Of a stretch of DNA of 64,000 bases, positions 9,392-20,284 are shown one piece after another. Within the stretch, counting starts at the first letter, position 1. Each line of letters opens with the position of its first letter. Source of the DNA: Ascochyta rabiei (Eukaryota > Ascomycota > Dothideomycetes > Pleosporales > Didymellaceae); contig NC_082407.1 in the NCBI RefSeq assembly GCF_004011695.2, forward strand, positions 744,001 to 808,000. Direction: 5' to 3'. The notes under the pieces were generated by a model that saw only the letters and a program-made list of their open reading frames with translations, did no database searches and had not been told where the DNA came from. A program made the translations under genes and the position numbers.

Positions 9392-11173
9392 CTAAGACGA
9401 GACAGGGCTCCAGTGCCTAACCCCCCCACTCCCGTCATCACGACGGACGTCCTCTATCCTGACAGCCTTTTCTGATTTCCTCTCCTTGACCCCGCTCCAC
9501 CATTCCCGTATATCACGCCGATGTTCTTTGTAAATGTAGACTGTAGCGTTTGCGAGTCCAATAAACTGGGTTGAACTTTGCAGGATAACCAGTGTGCGTA
9601 TATCATGCCCCATGCCTTCTGCAATGCGGTTTGAGATACCCGGGAGCCACAAAATCAGGTAGGTAACAGGATACATGTTGAGCAAGAGCATTTTCCAAAT
9701 CTCGCGGTCGAATTTGGGTTGATTTTCCGGGCGAGTGGCTACGCTGCGGATTGGTAGCGCGGTGAGTGGTGGCTCTGGAGGGGCAGGTGATGGACCCTTC
9801 TCGAGGTCGACAAGAGCATAGGTCTCCTGCGGCGAGGTGATTTCGTCAATGTAAGGTGGCTGAGCGGTGAGATCACCATGGATGGGCTGAGCGGTGAGAT
9901 CACCACGGATGGGCTGGGCGGTAAGATCACCACGGATGGGCTGGGCGGTGAGATCACCACGGATGGGCTGGGCGGTGAGATCACCACGGATGGGCTGGGC
10001 GGTGAGATCACCACGGATGGGCTGGGCGGTGAGATCACCACGGATGGGCTGGGCGGTGAGATCACCACGGATGGGCTGGGCGGTGAGATCACCACGGATG
10101 GGCTGGGCGGTGAGATCACCACGAATGGGCTGAGCGGCAGTGTCGACTTCAAGTTTGCGGGCGAAACTGAAGCTGCTTACAGCGCGGCGATGTTTCTTCT
10201 CGGCTTGTGTGGGAGCGCGGGAAGCTTGGACCTGGTCGAGACTGATGCGCGGTGTGGCGCCACAACCAGCCAGTACAGCGTTGTCTCGGGTCTTGCTGTC
10301 GAGCTCCTCGTAGTCCACTTCGTCTGGGATGGTCGAGCTGAGGTTGGAAAGGTTCTGGGGTCGGAGACGGCGACTCATGTAGATGAAAACGTAGACGTAG
10401 GTGCACAAGGAGATGAGGAAGATGGCGAAGCGCCAACCGTGATTGAGGCTGTAGCGTTGTCGGAAGTATCGCTTTTCGATCCAGCACCAGTTGCCAGATA
10501 CGGGGCCATAATAGCCTTTCGTCCAGGCAATGATACCTGGTTGGAAGTTAGTTTGTGCAGTTGGGCGTTTGGCTGTGTGGTGATGTACTCGTGCAAAGTG
10601 GAACCATCCAAATGGATAGGCATATGCACAGCTTGGTGGCGGTGGAAGCGTAAATAATGAAAGAACGAAGTTGGATCGTAAGCAGCGTGACGAGCGTAAT
10701 GGCAAGGATAGAGAAGTCGACGGCCTGCGAAGCGTCAGTGATGAGACTAGCTGGGGACGACAGGTCGAAAGGCTGGAGCCAGTCGATGCATGACTGCCGG
10801 CTTACCTGCACTGAGAACTGTCCAGCCAAGCCGTTGAATGTACATGCGGTACCCGGCAACAAAGGTTCTCGTCTTGCGACCACGGCGATACCCGAGACGG
10901 AATTGTTGAGGGCGTTTAGAAATTCTTCTTGGTCGTTAGCTCTGTTCGGCCTGCATGTCGAATGGAGATTGCCGTACCAGCGACTGTCAGGTTCAAGATC
11001 AGAGCATAGCGAAAATCGCGCCTCTTCTTCCCGCCAGCGAAGATCCAGAGCAGAATGACTGTGGCGGTTGCAAGGAGAGAAAGTAAGCTACCAATCAAGG
11101 TAGGTATAGAGCTTGCTGGATCCCAGGACATGTCTTCTGGTGTTGTCACAGCATCACGCACAGCGTGGCTCAT
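9392..11173 (-). CDS. Git3-like G protein-coupled receptor with repeat-expanded third loop
   Basis: Four exons on the minus strand: 11173-10978, 10924-10806, 10724-10589, 10536-9392; 531 aa; introns 53, 81 and 52 bp. Exon 2 could also start 3 bases earlier (NAGNAG acceptor). Seven hydrophobic helices are visible: IPTLIGSLLSLLATATVILL, DFRYALILNLTVAEFLNAL, FSILAITLVTLL, LCICLSIWMVPL, RFAIFLISLCTYVYVFIYM, then after a loop of about 200 residues EIWKMLLLNMYPVTYLILWL and FIGLANATVYIY. YYGPVSGNWCWI is the typical extracellular segment of fungal carbon-sensing receptors of the Git3/GprC-GprD group, which signal through G-alpha to cAMP/PKA. The long third cytoplasmic loop carries ten TAQPIRGDL-type 9-residue repeats. 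Ligand unknown; glucose or another nutrient is the family expectation. Confidence 0.9.
9861..10130. repeat. ten-copy 27-bp coding minisatellite
   Basis: Ten contiguous units of exactly 27 bp, each encoding a 9-residue TAQPIRGDL-like unit in the receptor's third cytoplasmic loop. Most copies are identical or differ by one base; the outer ones differ most (a CATGG variant gives His for Arg at the left, CGAATGG at the right). The unit length is a multiple of three, so copy-number change keeps the frame. Confidence 0.97.
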
Positions 11174-12158
11174 GCTGAAGAGGTCATGGAAGAAAGGACA
11201 AGACGCGAGGGCCAGGGAGGAGTGGAGCTAAGAACGGGTATGTATACGTGAGTGTAAACCCGGTCTGGACCGAACGCATCAACGGAGCCGTCGGTCTGTC
11301 GGTTCGCGTGGAGATGTGAGGGTCAGGCCAAGCTTCCTGGACTGGGGAACGAGACCATGGCTACGTGGACAAGTGGCCGCTATGGTATGACAAGGTGATG
11401 GTCACTGTCTCAGCAGGGGCAGTTTTGGTGCCCTTTTCAGCCTCCTCGATTGTAAGCATTCGGGCATGGTTAGCAGACTTGTCTACACTGTTTGTTGCGC
11501 CTTGCGTGCGTGGCGAGGTGTACAGCCTCGCGTCTTGGACTCAAACTCGCAAGGTCATAGCAGCCTCATGAAACAGCATCGGCCCTACTCGCGCACTCCG
11601 GACCATGTCCTATGTCGTGTCAAGTTTAGCACGTGGCCTGAGCCGTTTGGAGAAATGACAATCAGTGGGTACCTGGCTGAGCGGCCCGATTGAAGAGTGC
11701 AACGACGGGTCCGGTGTTATCGCGCAGTGTGAGATTAGTTTCAGACACGGAGAGGAGGTGCGCCAGGACGCAGCGGCTCAGAGGAAAGGGAAAACAAGAA
11801 GCGGGGTGAAAGCGAGAAAGATGGTGGGACATGATCGGTGCTGTGTTGATTGTGAAGAAAAAGGGTGCTGATGTGTGGCGAAGCCATGTGGCTCCCTGTG
11901 CTCTGGCTCCTGAGAGGCATGCATGGTTTGCACGTGCGCCGCAGCTCCTACGCAGCGTGCGTCTTCGGTATCTTGTCACCCCTCGCAGTACAGGCTGGGC
12001 TTCCTCGCAATGCCGCCTGTGTTTCTGTGCTTTGGTTTACGTGGGGTAGTGCGTTGGGTGGGCGATGCAGCTCGGGGGTGCGCAAGGGTTGCGGTGTGGA
12101 GCGTGTAGGAGCGAGTGTAGCGCAGCTGGGCCGTGGAGGTGTGGCTGTGGCGGGGCTT
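11174..12158. other. intergenic, no gene seen
   Basis: About 985 bases between the receptor start and the RPB4 stop. Open frames here (for example 11865-12212 plus) have no family signature. Holds the receptor promoter and the RPB4 3' region. Confidence 0.5.
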
Positions 12159-12914
12159 CTATCGCAGGCGATCCTCTGGTGGATGTGTCAGTCGTGGGCA
12201 GGAGAGAGGTGAGCAGGAGAGAGGTGAGCAGGAGAGAGGTGTAGAGGTGTAGAGGTGTAGAGGTGTAGAGGTGTAGAGGTGAGATGGGTGGGATGCAGGG
12301 AAAAGGGGAAAAGGGGGAAACGCACGCATCTTGGTGAGCTCGTCCAAGATGGCCTGGAGCGAGTCCGTGTCCATCTTGTCGGCCAGCGAGGGGATGAGGG
12401 TGGTGGCTTCATCGGCCGAGTCTGGGGTGAGGGTGCCTGCAAGCGCGCGTCAGCCTCCAGCAGAGCCGGTGTAGTGGGTAGAGCAGCGCGTCTTGGAGAC
12501 AGCAGCAGCAGGAGACGTACCCAGCAGGGCCTTTTCGACCGTGGTCAGCTCCGGGTGGGTGTCGAACATGGCGTTGATGGCGTGCAGGCTCTCCTCCTCC
12601 TTGTAGCGGGCAAAGTTGTCAAAGTAGTCGAGGAAGTGGGTGATGGTGGGGTTGTCGTTGTGGATGCGGTCGCGCAGCGGATTGCTCTCGGCGTCTTTGT
12701 TCTTGCGGCCCTTGTGGACGGCGGTGACGACGGCGCGGGCCTCGGAGACGGACAGGGCGTGGACGTCCTCGAAGTCGCCCAGCTTGATCTCGTTGCCCAT
12801 TTCCTCGTCCTGGGCGACGGGGGGCTTGGGGCGCGACACGAGGCGCGGGGGCTTGGGGTAGTCGACGGGTGCAGGGCGCGCTGCATTGGGGTGGGTGCTC
12901 TCGCCGTAGTCCAT
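12159..12914 (-). CDS. RPB4: RNA polymerase II subunit Rpb4
   Basis: Exons 12914-12521, 12436-12326 and 12175-12159; 173 aa. Rpb4 pairs with Rpb7 as the stalk of RNA polymerase II. Recognisable segments are NEIKLGDFEDVHALSVSEA, FLDYFDNFARYKEEESLHAI, and after the first intron GTLTPDSADEATTLIPSLAD then LQAILDELTKM, matching the conserved C-terminal helices. The first intron (84 bp) is clear. The last intron (12176-12325, 150 bp, GTGCGT donor, CTGAC branch, CACCAG acceptor) gives the end QDRLR. It is a multiple of three without a stop, so unspliced reading reaches the same stop with 50 extra residues; the last exon is therefore less certain. Upstream reading from 13343 would add a SLVSLV repeat tract and is judged 5' leader. 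Confidence 0.9.
12198..12280. repeat. minisatellite inside RPB4 intron 2
   Basis: Three copies of GAGCAGGAGAGAGGT-like units followed by about five copies of GTAGAGGT-like units, all inside the predicted 150-bp last intron of RPB4. Confidence 0.9.
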
Positions 12915-12920
12915 GGCGCC

Positions 12921-13076
12921 GGAGAAGAGGGAGAAGAGGGAGAAGAGGGAGACGAGGGAGACGAGGGAGACGAGGGAGACGAGGGAGACGGGAGAGACGG
13001 GAGACACGAGAGAGACGAGAGACACGAGAGAGACGAGAGACACGAGAGACACGAGAGACACGAGAGAGACGAGACG
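12921..13076. repeat. GAGACGAGG-type minisatellite in RPB4 5' region
   Basis: Purine-rich tandem units (GGAGAAGA, then GAGACGAGG, then GAGACACGAGA variants) directly upstream of the RPB4 start codon. All frames through it are open, which produces spurious long reading frames. Confidence 0.95.
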
Positions 13077-13581
13077 AGCGGCGGTTGTGGAGGGGGGGAG
13101 GCAGTGGGCGAGCTCGTGTGTGCGGCGAGGATCGAGGGTCGGTGGCCGAGTCGACGGTTCAGGGCCGAGTCGAGTGTCGAGTGCGGGGTCGGGTCGAGTG
13201 CAGGGTCGATGGCTGCGTGGGTGAAAGTCGAGGGTCGAGGGTCGAGAGCCAAGACATGGATCCCACGACCCAACGCCCAACGCGCTGCTGGTACTCGGCT
13301 TTTCCCCCCCGCTGGCGTTACCCGTCCTGTCCAGGCTCGTCACCCATCCTGTCCACGCTCGTCACCCGTCCTGTCCACGCTCGTCCAAGCACCTCGTCCA
13401 CGCTCGTTCGCGCTCGTTCAGGACCTCGTTCAGCGTCTCGCGTGTGCCCTCCCGTGCGCAGAGGAGGGGTAGAGAGCTGCGTTGCCCGGACGGCGAGATG
13501 CATGGTTACACACGCGCCGTAAACAGGAGTGCCGTGATGGGCTCTGGACGTGCAGGTCCCTAGCCACCCAGCGTACCTAGA

Positions 13582-13644
13582 ATCGTAGACTTGTAGACTT
13601 GTAGACTTGTAGACTCGTAGACTCGTAGACTCGTAGACCCGTAG
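13582..13644. repeat. 9-bp tandem repeat (TAGACTTG/TAGACTCG)
   Basis: About seven units of GTAGACTTGTAGACT-type sequence, the second half carrying C in place of T (ACTCG) and a final ACCCG unit. Lies in the RPB4-LRG1 intergenic region. Confidence 0.9.
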
Positions 13645-13810
13645 AGCGACGGCAGACTGCCAGCCTGTGCACCCATGCTTCCGTGCCCCAGCTTCCGTGC
13701 CCCGGCTTCGGTGCCCCAGCCCCAATGCCTCTAGTGCTCAGTGCTCAGCGCTCTATTGCCGAGTGCTTCAGTGTCCCAGCCCTAATGCCCCCAATGCTCA
13801 GTGCTCAGTG

Positions 13811-14049
13811 CCTCAGTGCCTCCATGCCTCCATGCCTCCATGCTTAGTGCCTCCATGCCTCCATGCCTCCATGCTTAGTGCCTCCATGCCTCCATGCCTC
13901 CATGCTTAGTGCCTCCATGCCTCCATGCTTAGTGCCTCAATGTCTCCATGCTTAGTGCCTCAATGTCTCCATGCTTAGTGCCTCAATGTCTCCATGCTTA
14001 GTGCCTCAATGTCTCCATGCTTAGTGCCTCAATGTCTCCATGCTTAGTG
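13811..14049. repeat. compound minisatellite (CCTCCATG / TGCTTAGTG units)
   Basis: Higher-order tandem array: runs of CCTCCATG joined by TGCTTAGTG, changing to CCTCAATGTCTCCATGC TTAGTG units on the right half (five or more regular 23-bp copies). Lies about 760 bp upstream of the RhoGAP start. Confidence 0.93.
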
Positions 14050-14504
14050 CCCAGTCCTCCATTGCCGAGTGCTCGGTGCTCAGTGCCCAGTCCTCCGAGC
14101 CTCTGTGCATGCAGCGCAACGCAGCGCAGCGCACGCTAGTAGTCTTCGCTCGACCGTCCATCGACGACGTGAAGCGCCAGCCTCGACTTTGAAGCGGGCA
14201 CGCACCTGCTCCCTGCACCACCTCGCTCCCCTTCCCTCCACCTCTTTCGCCCTCGCCCTTGCCCTCGCCCTCGCCCGTCTCTCGTCGGTGCCTCGTCGCC
14301 AGCAGTCGCCCCTAGCCCCTGCCTGCTGCCCTGCCCTGCTGCCCCCCGTCTTGCCCGCTGCCCTAGCGGTGCTCGCTCGCCGCTCGCCGCTCGCCGCTCG
14401 GCCTCTCCCACTGCACCTCGTGTCTCCCCACAGCCTCGCCGGCTGCCGGACGCCGCACCCTCTGCCGTGCCCGTCTGTGCCTGTCCTGTGCCTGTCCTGT
14501 GCCT

Positions 14505-14547
<43 letters not shown>

Positions 14548-14811
14548 CGAACGCGGGTGGGCGGCCGCCTCTCCACGCCACACCCACGCCCACGCCCACG
14601 CCTACGTCCACGCCTACTGTACATAGACACGGCACCACGCACGTCCACACCCCTCGACTGCCCCTGTCACACCGCCTCGCCGCCGTCACCACCATCACCA
14701 CCACCACCACCACCACCACCACTACCACCGCCCTGCGCCGCCCACATATCCCCTACCTTCCTCGCCGCCGTCGCCGTCGCCGTCGCCGTCGCCTGACCGG
14801 CCCTGCCGTCC

Positions 14812-14865
14812 ATGGACACGACGGCACCGCCCTCGATGGAGGCACAGGGCGCGCCGCCGTCGCAA

Positions 14866-14903
<38 letters not shown>

Positions 14904-17900
14904 CGTCCACGACCCGCGCACCAACGGCCTCTCACGGCAGCCCATCGACCCCCTCGACCCCCTCTCCGCGCCCCGCTCGCAGAGCCTCACCCAGCAAGAC
15001 CGCGCAGACGCCCCTGTGCGCTCCATGACAGACCCCGCCCAGAACGAGCAGCAACTGCAGCCCCCCAAGCCGAAGCGTAGCGGCAAGATCTGCGGAAAGT
15101 GCGGCGAGGGCCTGACCGGCCAGTTCGTCCGCGCATTGGGCGGCACATACCACCTGGAGTGCTTCACCTGTCACGTACGCACCCCCCCGTCTCTGATGGC
15201 AGCGCGTACCCCAATCTCTCCACCCTCCACCCACCCGCCCATCAGAGCCCTGCTGACCACATCCAGGATTGCGGCAAAATCGTCGCCTCCAAGTTCTTCC
15301 CCGTCCCCGAGAAGCCTCCGGGCCAGTACCCTCTCTGCGAGACCGACTACTTCCGCCGCCTCGATCTGCTGTGCCACGAATGCGGCCAGGCCCTCCGTGG
15401 CTCCTACATCACCGCCCTCGAGCGCAAATACCACATTGAGCACTTCACCTGCTCCGTGTGCCCTACCGTCTTCGGCGCCTCGGACAGCTATTACGAACAC
15501 GAAGGCAGCGTCTACTGTCACTACCACTACTCCACCAAGTTTGCCCAGCGCTGCAATGGCTGCCAGACATCCATCCTCAAGCAGTTTGTCGAAATCTACC
15601 GCAACGGCCAGAACCAGCACTGGCATCCCGAATGCTACATGATCCACAAGTACTGGAACGTGCGCCTGCACTCGACCGGCCAGCCTGTCATCGAGAGCAT
15701 GCACGCCGCCGAAGGCGAGGCTACAGACGCCGTCCGCGACAGCGTGCGACAGCAAGAGGAGGAGATCGAAGCCAAAGTCAACTGGATCTGGAAGACGCTG
15801 TCCGCCTTTGAAGAAAAGTCCGCCACATGCATCTCCGACATGCTGCTGCACGTAAGCAACGGCGCCTATGTGGACGGCGTCCTGGCGGCCAAAAAGTTCA
15901 TCATCCACGTCGAGCTGTTGTTCAACGCTGCAGACGACCTCGATGCCCAACTGGTCGCCAAAACCCCAAAGGGCCTGACGTACTCTCGCGAGGCAAAGCT
16001 GCTCTGCAAAAAGGTCGTCGCCTTCTTCGCCCTCCTCACCCAGTCCCAAGGCACAGGCGTGCGCCGTCTGGGCGTCACACAAGAACTCCTCTCCCTGGTC
16101 ACCGGCCTGGCTCACTACCTCAAGCTGTTGATTCGCATCTGTCTGCAAGGCGCCTTGAAGCTCGAGCGCGAGACAAGGAGCTCCACCGGGCTCACGAGCT
16201 TCCTATCCCAGGTCAACGCACTCGACGCCAAGCTGGAAGAGGAGGCATCGAGGGACCCAACGGCGGAAGCAGCCGTCCTCATCCCCAGATGGGCCGACGC
16301 GTGTCCCATCTGCGATCTCCAGGTCGAAGACAAGTGTCTCCACCTCAACAACATGTCCTTCAACTACAGCTGCATGCTATGCCGCAGCTGCAACGCCGAC
16401 CTGCGCCACGACATCAGACAAGCGTACTGGAGCCCGTCGTCGAAACGCGTCTTCTGCCCAGCATGCGCTGCAGCACAGCCAGATGCGGAGAACGGCTTCC
16501 GTCACGTTACCAAGCTGCGCCAGTACGTCCACCTGCTCAAGGTAGCGCACGCCCGCCTCATGGCTACGCTGCGCTCCAGCGGTGCCCTGCCTCACACATC
16601 CGGTAAGCTATCCTTCCCACAACACTCGGGACCGATCAGCATCCTCATCTTGACACCTTGCCCCAGAACTCGCCTGTCGCTTCCGAGAGTACATTCGTCC
16701 AACTAATGAGCTGTAGATGACCCTAACCTGACAGGCTACGATTCCTCCCTTGGCCACCGCATGGACAACAACGGCACCGCGCTGGCACCTCCTCACCTGC
16801 GAGGCGACGCCCGATCCAAATCATACAATGGCTCTGATGCAAACCCCGCTGGCCAGGGCAGCTCCAATGCTGCGTACGAGCAGTCCATGTCTGACATCAA
16901 ACGTCTGCGCTCTACACGCCTCGACAAGCACCTCTCCAACACCATGAAACGAGCCCGTGCATCGAGGATCATCGATGGCTCAGAAGGCTACGAAGCGGGA
17001 GCCAACACGGAGATGCGCGGTGGCATGCAGATTGTCAACGAACGCGACCAGGTCGACATGAACAGCGCCACGCTCGCCGTCAACTCGCTTGCGCTGGACG
17101 ACATTGCCCGCATGGCCGCCATGGAACAGCAGCGAGAGCAAAGACCCAACGCCTTCCGCGCTGGTGGCACGGCGCTCCTCGGCCAAGATCACGCAAAGGT
17201 ACGCCACGGCCACCGTCGCGACTTCTCAGGAGGCCAAGACTTGAACCACATCGGTGATGGTCGCTCCCGCACCTTCTTCTCGGAACTGTCTCCACTGGAG
17301 TACTTCAAGCTGAAGGGTCTCGCTGTGTTGCAGCTAGGCCTGCTCCTCGACGAGAACCAATACAACCAAGAGGACCTGCTCGACCTGATCGAGTCCAAGA
17401 AGCACAATTTCTGGGGCAAAATCGGCTTCGGCAAGGCAAAAGGCAAACCGAAGAAGCCTTCAACGGTCGAGAAGCCAGCTTTTGAGAACGCCACCTTCAA
17501 GCAGTCCCTAGAATGGCTAGTGGAGAAGAAGGGCTGTGAGTGTACGGAAGGCGTAGGACCGGGTGCGTTGAAGGTTCCAGCGTTGCTGCAAGATGCCATC
17601 ACCGCGATGAGGAACATGGATATGTCTATCGAGGGCGTCTTCCGAAAGAACGGCAACCTCAAGGCATTGCGAGAGCTCGAAGTCGAGGTAGACCAGAAGG
17701 GCGTGGAACAAGTCGATCTCAGTTCGAAAAACCCGGTCATCCTCGCCAACCTTCTCAAACGCTTCTTGCGAGTCATGCCGGATCCAGTCTTGACGTTGAA
17801 GCTCTACAAGCTGTTCATGACAGCCAATGGCAAGTGCTCCAGTCACGACCCGCTCGACCTTGAACTAACCAGACCAGACATTGAGGATGAAGAGCGGAGA

Positions 17901-18637
17901 AAAAAGGTTCTCCACCTGGTGCTGTGCTTGCTGCCAAAAGCCCACCGCGATACGATGGAGGTTCTGTTCTGCTTCCTCAACTGGGTGTCCTCCTTCCACA
18001 CCGTCGATGAAGAGTCGGGTAACAAGATGGACACATGGAACATCGCAACTGTGATAGCTCCCAACATCCTCCGGGAGAGCAACGACAAGGAAGTCCGCAG
18101 CGTCGATCAAGGCGCGGTCAAGGTTGTTTTCGATCTCATCGAAAACAACGATGAATTCTCCGAGGTACGTGCCTGGTTCGATCTCACCAGCGCTTCTGCT
18201 AATCCGACTAGGTGCCTCCCGAGATCATGGAGCTCCTCAGCGACGACAGCGCAACCGATATGAGCGCCAAGGAGATTATGCGACGCTGGGAGCAGCGAGG
18301 CAAAGATCCTAACGCGCCTACCTTGGCAGCATCACCCAAGAACCAAGGGAGCATTGCAAAACGCAGAGACGAACGAAACGCTCCACAGATTACTGACGCA
18401 GATGACAATCCCACAGCCATGGCAGGCGAGTCGTCGGTACGACACGTTGCAAACGCTGCTGGGAACAAGAACACCTCGCCATCGCGTCCTCACGACACGG
18501 GCGCACCGATTCTACCCTACGGCCCAAACCCACAAGCTTCGGCGGAAAGCCATCGTACCGCGTCGCCACATCGACATAGCTATCGCTCGCCGCAGTACCA
18601 AAAGCAGCAGCAGATCAGCACCACGGGAGCAGGATGA
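14812..18637 (+). CDS. lrg1: LIM-domain RhoGAP (Lrg1 type)
   Basis: Four exons: 14812-15174, 15267-16602, 16735-18164, 18212-18637; 1184 aa. After a poly-Gln tract (about residues 18-30) come two tandem LIM domains, the first interrupted by intron 1 (ICGKCGEGLTGQFVRALGG...CFTCH|DCGK), the second at LCHECGQALRGSYITALE and CSVCPTVFG, with a further zinc cluster at RCNGCQTSI. A third LIM module appears at ACPICDLQVEDKCLHLNN and CMLCRSCNADL. The C-terminal RhoGAP domain shows the arginine finger IEGVFRKNGN and FLKRFLR/ANLLKRF, plus WNIATVIAPNIL. Lrg1 proteins inactivate Rho1 to restrain cell-wall synthesis and polar tip growth. Intron 2 (132 bp) is the least certain junction because another acceptor exists inside it. 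Confidence 0.93.
14863..14901 (+). repeat. CAG/CAA poly-Gln tract
   Basis: Thirteen consecutive Gln codons near the N-terminus of the RhoGAP, mixing CAG and CAA. Confidence 0.95.
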
Positions 18638-20284
18638 GCGTACGTACCTAATCGGACTTTGCATCGGAGTGCTTGGCGTTTAGCGTGTTTTGTTTCCTTC
18701 CTCTTCGACATGGCATGGCATGGTGGAGGCCTTGCATTATGCACAGCGAAACGAAGATCATGTTACATTCCCCGGATCTACACGGTCCATGTTCTATTAA
18801 CGAAAAACCCTGTTTCGGCCCGTCATTTTTGAGGACGGCCTCTGCATGTCGAGCAGCCAAGTTTAGGCTGTTCAACGGCGTTTCGGTGGCACTTGACATT
18901 TTACCTGGACAGAGCGGAGGATGTTGCGTTGAAGAGGTGGATGGGTAGAGTGGGGGTTTGTATCTGACCACACAGCTGCCATTGTCGCACGGGAATCGCT
19001 TGGGCCTGTGATGGAGACCTCTGAGTTGGATGATGCTGTGGATAGTGCGTGAAGTTGGGTGTAACAATAGCAGACGGCAGCCGTGAGCTGAATAAAAGGT
19101 CAACCCCTGCTGTGGCTTTCGCCTCCGCTGTCACGTTGGTCCGTCTAGTGTGCATTCACCTCCCTCGCACAATGCAACCAATCACTTGGTCATTGCGCCG
19201 TTCCTCTATCGGCAGACTGCCGGCCACTGCATGAATGATCCAGAAACGTGTGGCCAAGAAGCTGAATGCACATTGCGACTAGCAAGACTAAGCATCAACC
19301 AGCAACAGCTGACATCATCATTATGGCTGTCCAAGTTCGTTTGCTCAAGCTACACCCAGTGATCAGAGCGACTGCTTGCTGCTTATCCGACCATTTGGTT
19401 CGCTCCTGATGGTAATCTGTGTTTGTCTTCCCATGTACACAAGATTGTCCAAGATCATCACCATCCAGGCTTTGTTGTGAGCCACGTAGACACCAGTGCC
19501 TTCCACTAGAAAGGCTTCTCCGGTTCTTCCAGTTGAATCTATGTGAGCATTGGCCATCCCACAAGCAATCCGACCGCACCTCCGATGTGATGGACGTTGC
19601 TGCTTCACCGCGCGCAATGCGATTGGTCGATGTAGCTTGAGACTCGATACGCGATTGGCCAATCTGCTCAGCCTCAGGCTAGAGCACTGCCCTTCCGGGA
19701 AACTCGCAACGAATCTATTCCGTTCACGACTCTCGGTCCAAGCCCTAGGACCATGCAGTAGCCTCTATCAGACTTTGCGGATCTTGAGTACCGGTATTGT
19801 CTTATCTTTGTGCAAGCCGTGCGATACAATGTCTCGAATAAGTCTGATCGAGTGCTAGGTACAGCTGATAGGCTAGACGACAGGCCTCAGACACAGTGCG
19901 TGCACCAGAGAGCAACGATCGCGAGATGCCGGACTGTGCATGGCAGATTTGCGGCAAGCCTAGTCCCATCCGCACCAAGTTGGTGTGAGAAATGGATGTG
20001 CCAGTGAGGTCTAGTTTAGTCTCGAACCGCAACGTTATCAACGTTCGCTGCGAGTTCGGGCTCGGTCAGGTAACCCCCATGGCTGGGAAAACTGGTCGCC
20101 TGGCCTAGTGATACCATGTCATCTTGACGAGCGAAAACGCAGTCATCTCATTATAAGAATGCTGCATGCCTCGTACCTGTAAAGCCTCCACTCCCATGCG
20201 AGGAAATCACACACTCAACCACCATATAAGCTTCACTTCACATCTTCGCAATTAACAAAGCCACACCATATCGGCATTAGCAAC
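18638..20284. other. intergenic, no gene seen
   Basis: About 1.65 kb. Short frames (for example 18648-19103 minus, 19363-19662 minus) show no domain or signal. The right end is the promoter of the Rieske-like gene. Confidence 0.5.
20223..20230 (+). promoter_or_regulatory. TATA-like box
   Basis: CATATAAG lies 55-62 bases upstream of the ATG at 20285, a distance that suits a fungal core promoter with a short leader. Confidence 0.45.

Larger units (their letters stand above)
12915..14811. other. repeat-rich divergent promoter region of RPB4 and LRG1-type gene
   Basis: Nearly 1.9 kb without a gene. It is unusually dense in short tandem repeats (12921-13076, 13582-13644, 13811-14049, GCCTGT units around 14500-14548, CAC/ACC units around 14690-14725, CGTCGC units around 14760-14792). 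The pyrimidine-rich plus strand before 14812 resembles a long 5' leader. Several apparent reading frames above 100 codons on both strands come only from these repeats. Confidence 0.7.

Noticed and set aside
9861..10130. CRISPR-like regular 27-bp array
   Set aside because: No unique spacers between units; repeats are contiguous and coding, in a eukaryote.
9878..10657. 259-codon plus-strand frame with EITTDGLGG repeats (and two other open frames)
   Set aside because: It is the antisense of the receptor repeat; the minus-strand frame has helices and correct splice sites.
12279..13522. Long frames on both strands (up to 397 codons) near RPB4
   Set aside because: They come from stop-free tandem repeats and antisense of RPB4; no domain.
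14069..15234. Several 100-190 codon frames of Pro/Arg/Cys repeats
   Set aside because: Low-complexity text from microsatellites in the promoter and antisense of the RhoGAP.
15171..16148. 325-codon minus-strand frame
   Set aside because: Antisense of LIM-coding exon 2; arises from GC-rich third positions.
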